Positions 5,301 to 6,173 of a stretch of 6,173 bases of DNA are shown here, in pieces. Made by a program: the position numbers and the translations under genes. Location: NCBI GenBank assembly GCA_026992215.1, contig JALXAI010000256.1, positions 1-6,173 of the forward strand, written 5' to 3'. How positions within the stretch are numbered: the stretch's first letter is position 1; every line of letters starts with the position of its first letter. The notes under the pieces are model-generated. The model was not told the DNA's origin, did not search any database, and was given only the letters and a program-made list of their open reading frames with translations. The DNA is from Desulfobacterales bacterium (GTDB lineage Bacteria > Desulfobacterota > Syntrophobacteria > B119-G9).

Positions 5301-6101
5301 GATATAGATTTCATCGCGGTTTGCGAACCCGACACTCGCGGCTTCGAGGTAGCTCACCGGCTGGCCGTGGTAGTCGAAAGGCTTAGATCGGATCTTTCAA
5401 CCCATACGAACCAGGGCTATCTTTTCAGGGTCGACCTGAGGCTCAGGCCTTACGGGGAATCCGGGGAACTTGTTTCCACTGTGCCGGCTATCCTCAAATA
5501 CTACAGGGAACGCGCGCTGTTGTGGGAAATTCAGGCCGCTCTGAAAATGAGGCCTGTGGCGGGAAACCTGAGGATCGGTTATGACCTGATGGAAAGTCTT
5601 CGCTCCGTGATAATGGAAAAAAGGCCCCGGGAAGCAATTGTTCAGTCTATTGAGAAGATGCGAAAGGCGGGTATCGAAAAAAGTTCGGGAACCCTGGGTA
5701 AAACCACCCTCGATATTAAAACCGGTGAGGGAGGCATCCGTGACATCGAGTTCCTGGTGCAGGGATTGCAATTGATCTACGGATCACAGTACCCGGAGCT
5801 GATGCAGGGAAATACTGTTAAGGCAATAAAAATCCTTGAAAGTCTGAGCATCTTGCCTACGGACGTTGCAGAGTCGCTCACCAGGGATTACTACTTCTTG
5901 AGGAAGGTCGAGCACTATCTACAGATCCTGGAAGACAGGCAGATCCACGCCCTGCCAGGGGACAGGGACCAGCTAACGGCGCTGGCAAAAAGGGTGCTGG
6001 GAGTTGAAAGCAACGCGGCAAAGTTCATGAACGAAGTCGAAAGGTGCTTAAAAAGGGTTAGAAAAGCGTATGTTACTCACCTGCTGGGTGTCGTTGCGTA
6101 A
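2316..6101 (+). CDS. glnE: Bifunctional glutamine synthetase adenylyltransferase/adenylyl-removase with N-terminal ACT-like region
   Basis: GlnE adds AMP to, or phosphorolytically removes it from, a glutamine synthetase tyrosine (Tyr402 of GlnA here). Residues are numbered from the possible GTG start at 2307 (1264 aa); ATG 2316 is residue 4 and is preferred as the better codon, with a faint GAG 8 nt upstream. Neither start has a good ribosome binding site. Order: ACT-like segment about 58-125; basic stretch 111-136; helical linker; clearer ACT segment about 216-285 (LTVISEDTPAFLYTLSNAL, then VDSRGRKI); helical segment 297-430; nucleotidyltransferase 1 (removase position), GLGKLGG 469-475, SDIELLF 482-488 and VDLRLRP 529-535, then FSPGGLVDIEY 623-633; linker; nucleotidyltransferase 2 (transferase position), AMGKLGG 985-991, SSDIDF 997-1002, VDLRLRPYG 1042-1050 and GEGGIRDIEFLVQ 1140-1152. 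E. coli GlnE has 946 residues and lacks the ACT part. Odd point: the removase metal motif is DxE (Asp483/Glu485), not DxD. The gene is separated from glnA by a terminator. Confidence 0.95.
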   Translation: MSKPSLKNLVELCPDIEEEFVREHLDRLEDSYFESFTLQQIVEHVRKLSRLSPENPVEIIVRSPGEKRVECTVLAFDYRFEFSLITGVMAGSGFHIITGDIFTYEEDRKKDVRVTRRRFGRYFPRGSIRRRRKIIDHFSGWVDSPLSFETWAREFKKKLVDVIKLLEKGDDDSLNRAKHDVNELVVKRLSRLPLAPQAFLSPMEITIDNNVGSFTRLTVISEDTPAFLYTLSNALSLQGVSIKRVKIRTINKRVEDEIDIVDSRGRKIEDPGLLDQIKLSVLLTKQFTYFLGNAPDPYSALNRFEYIVSEVVRAPTTGKWLDLLSNPYTLKKLAKLLGTSDFLWEDFIRVQYEALLPVLKPHIERKRFSEPEETLPRKLSEALAGAKSFEEKKKRLNEFKDREIFLIDLDHILNPEVDFDDLSRKLTRLAENVVKAATEIVFEHLVSKYGRPVSVAGLEARYAVFGLGKLGGADLGYASDIELLFVYSDKGYTDGKRSISNTEFFEILVRETAQAIEAKREGIFQVDLRLRPHGNAGPLACSLERFCKYYGPRGAAHSYERLALVRLRAIAGDRELGARVERIRDEIVYLSRSIDLNELRDLREKQFREKASGGRINAKFSPGGLVDIEYDVQILQVTYGKDVPKLRTPKMRDALKALAEAGVLAPNESAQLLNAYNFLRKLINGMRMLRGSARDLYLPDFDSDEFEHLARRIGYTMEGGLGPAQRLRIDIETNMAIVRAFVERHFGRESLPDPATGTVVDLVVSDTVPEETRHRILASYGFKNTSLAYRNLRELAKHDLTGETFIQLVALAFDILFRTPDPDMALNNWERFTHALPSPEFHYKLYLSQPMRLEILLCIFSGSQFMADTLIRNPGFLDWLTVPENLHKIRAGKDLEEELRLLLDTSPNHRVWLNRVRRFRRREILRIGTRDLYLKIPLDLVTLELSRLAEAIIRVCLEAAWNRLVEKKPALDKFRDRLCVMAMGKLGGMELNYSSDIDFIAVCEPDTRGFEVAHRLAVVVERLRSDLSTHTNQGYLFRVDLRLRPYGESGELVSTVPAILKYYRERALLWEIQAALKMRPVAGNLRIGYDLMESLRSVIMEKRPREAIVQSIEKMRKAGIEKSSGTLGKTTLDIKTGEGGIRDIEFLVQGLQLIYGSQYPELMQGNTVKAIKILESLSILPTDVAESLTRDYYFLRKVEHYLQILEDRQIHALPGDRDQLTALAKRVLGVESNAAKFMNEVERCLKRVRKAYVTHLLGVVA

Positions 6102-6109
6102 AATACGCA
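6095..6109 (+). other. Small hairpin spanning the glnE stop codon
   Basis: TGCGTA (6095-6100) pairs with TACGCA (6104-6109) around AAA, with the TAA stop at the turn. No T-tract follows, so it is not an intrinsic terminator. Bases 6110-6173 contain only weak 5-bp inverted repeats (6118-6137 and 6148-6168) and no supportable gene. Confidence 0.3.
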
Positions 6110-6173
6110 TTACTTGAACGTGTACCCCCTTTCACGTATTTCCTTTCGCCCTGGGCCTTATCGAGGGCACTAA

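Noticed and set aside
6110..6160. Minus-strand tail reading ...KEIRERGYTFK followed by a stop, which looks like the end of a convergent gene
   Set aside because: The same frame has a TAA stop at 6158-6160 after only 15 codons and no start, so it could be a gene end only if there were a frameshift outside what can be judged here.
1..6173. CRISPR arrays, tRNA/rRNA genes, insertion-sequence transposases, phage or defence genes
   Set aside because: None seen: no regularly spaced repeats, no tRNA-like cloverleaf and no recognisable protein of these kinds. The coding content is conserved nitrogen metabolism.

Overview
The window is a nitrogen-assimilation cluster on the plus strand: the 3' end of a P-II signal protein gene (glnB), a complete type I glutamine synthetase (glnA), and an unusually long bifunctional glutamine synthetase adenylyltransferase/adenylyl-removase (glnE). 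Three features suggest a Gram-negative proteobacterial-type organism: a GSI-beta enzyme with the adenylylatable tyrosine motif, a dedicated GlnE, and a -24/-12 (sigma-54) promoter in front of glnA. The overall flavour fits a deltaproteobacterium (Desulfobacterota, for example a Syntrophobacter-like lineage). That placement is an impression from gene order and sequence style, not a computed result.

Layout: 1-170 is the C-terminal half of GlnB. 171-445 is a regulatory intergenic region with GC-rich alternative hairpins, a perfect 17-bp inverted repeat, a candidate sigma-70 promoter, a near-consensus sigma-54 promoter and a strong ribosome binding site. 446-1870 is glnA, closed by a textbook Rho-independent terminator at 1894-1929. 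1930-2315 has no convincing gene but is rich in palindromes: two hairpins whose arms can also pair with each other over a distance, and a 10-bp direct repeat bracketing them. 2316-6101 is glnE, with no clear Shine-Dalgarno sequence. The last 72 bases hold no supportable gene.

How the genes work together: in the known circuit, GlnA makes glutamine from glutamate, ammonia and ATP; GlnE attaches AMP to, or removes it from, a GlnA tyrosine (Tyr402 here); and the P-II protein steers GlnE according to nitrogen status. Here all three components are adjacent. The most notable point is that this GlnE is about 1261-1264 residues, roughly 315 longer than the E. coli enzyme (946). The extra N-terminal part looks like two ACT-type ligand-binding domains resembling the C-terminus of GlnD. 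ACT domains in GlnD sense glutamine, so this GlnE may sense an amino acid directly and partly bypass GlnD/P-II. That functional reading is inference. The second ACT-like segment is clear by eye; the first is weaker.
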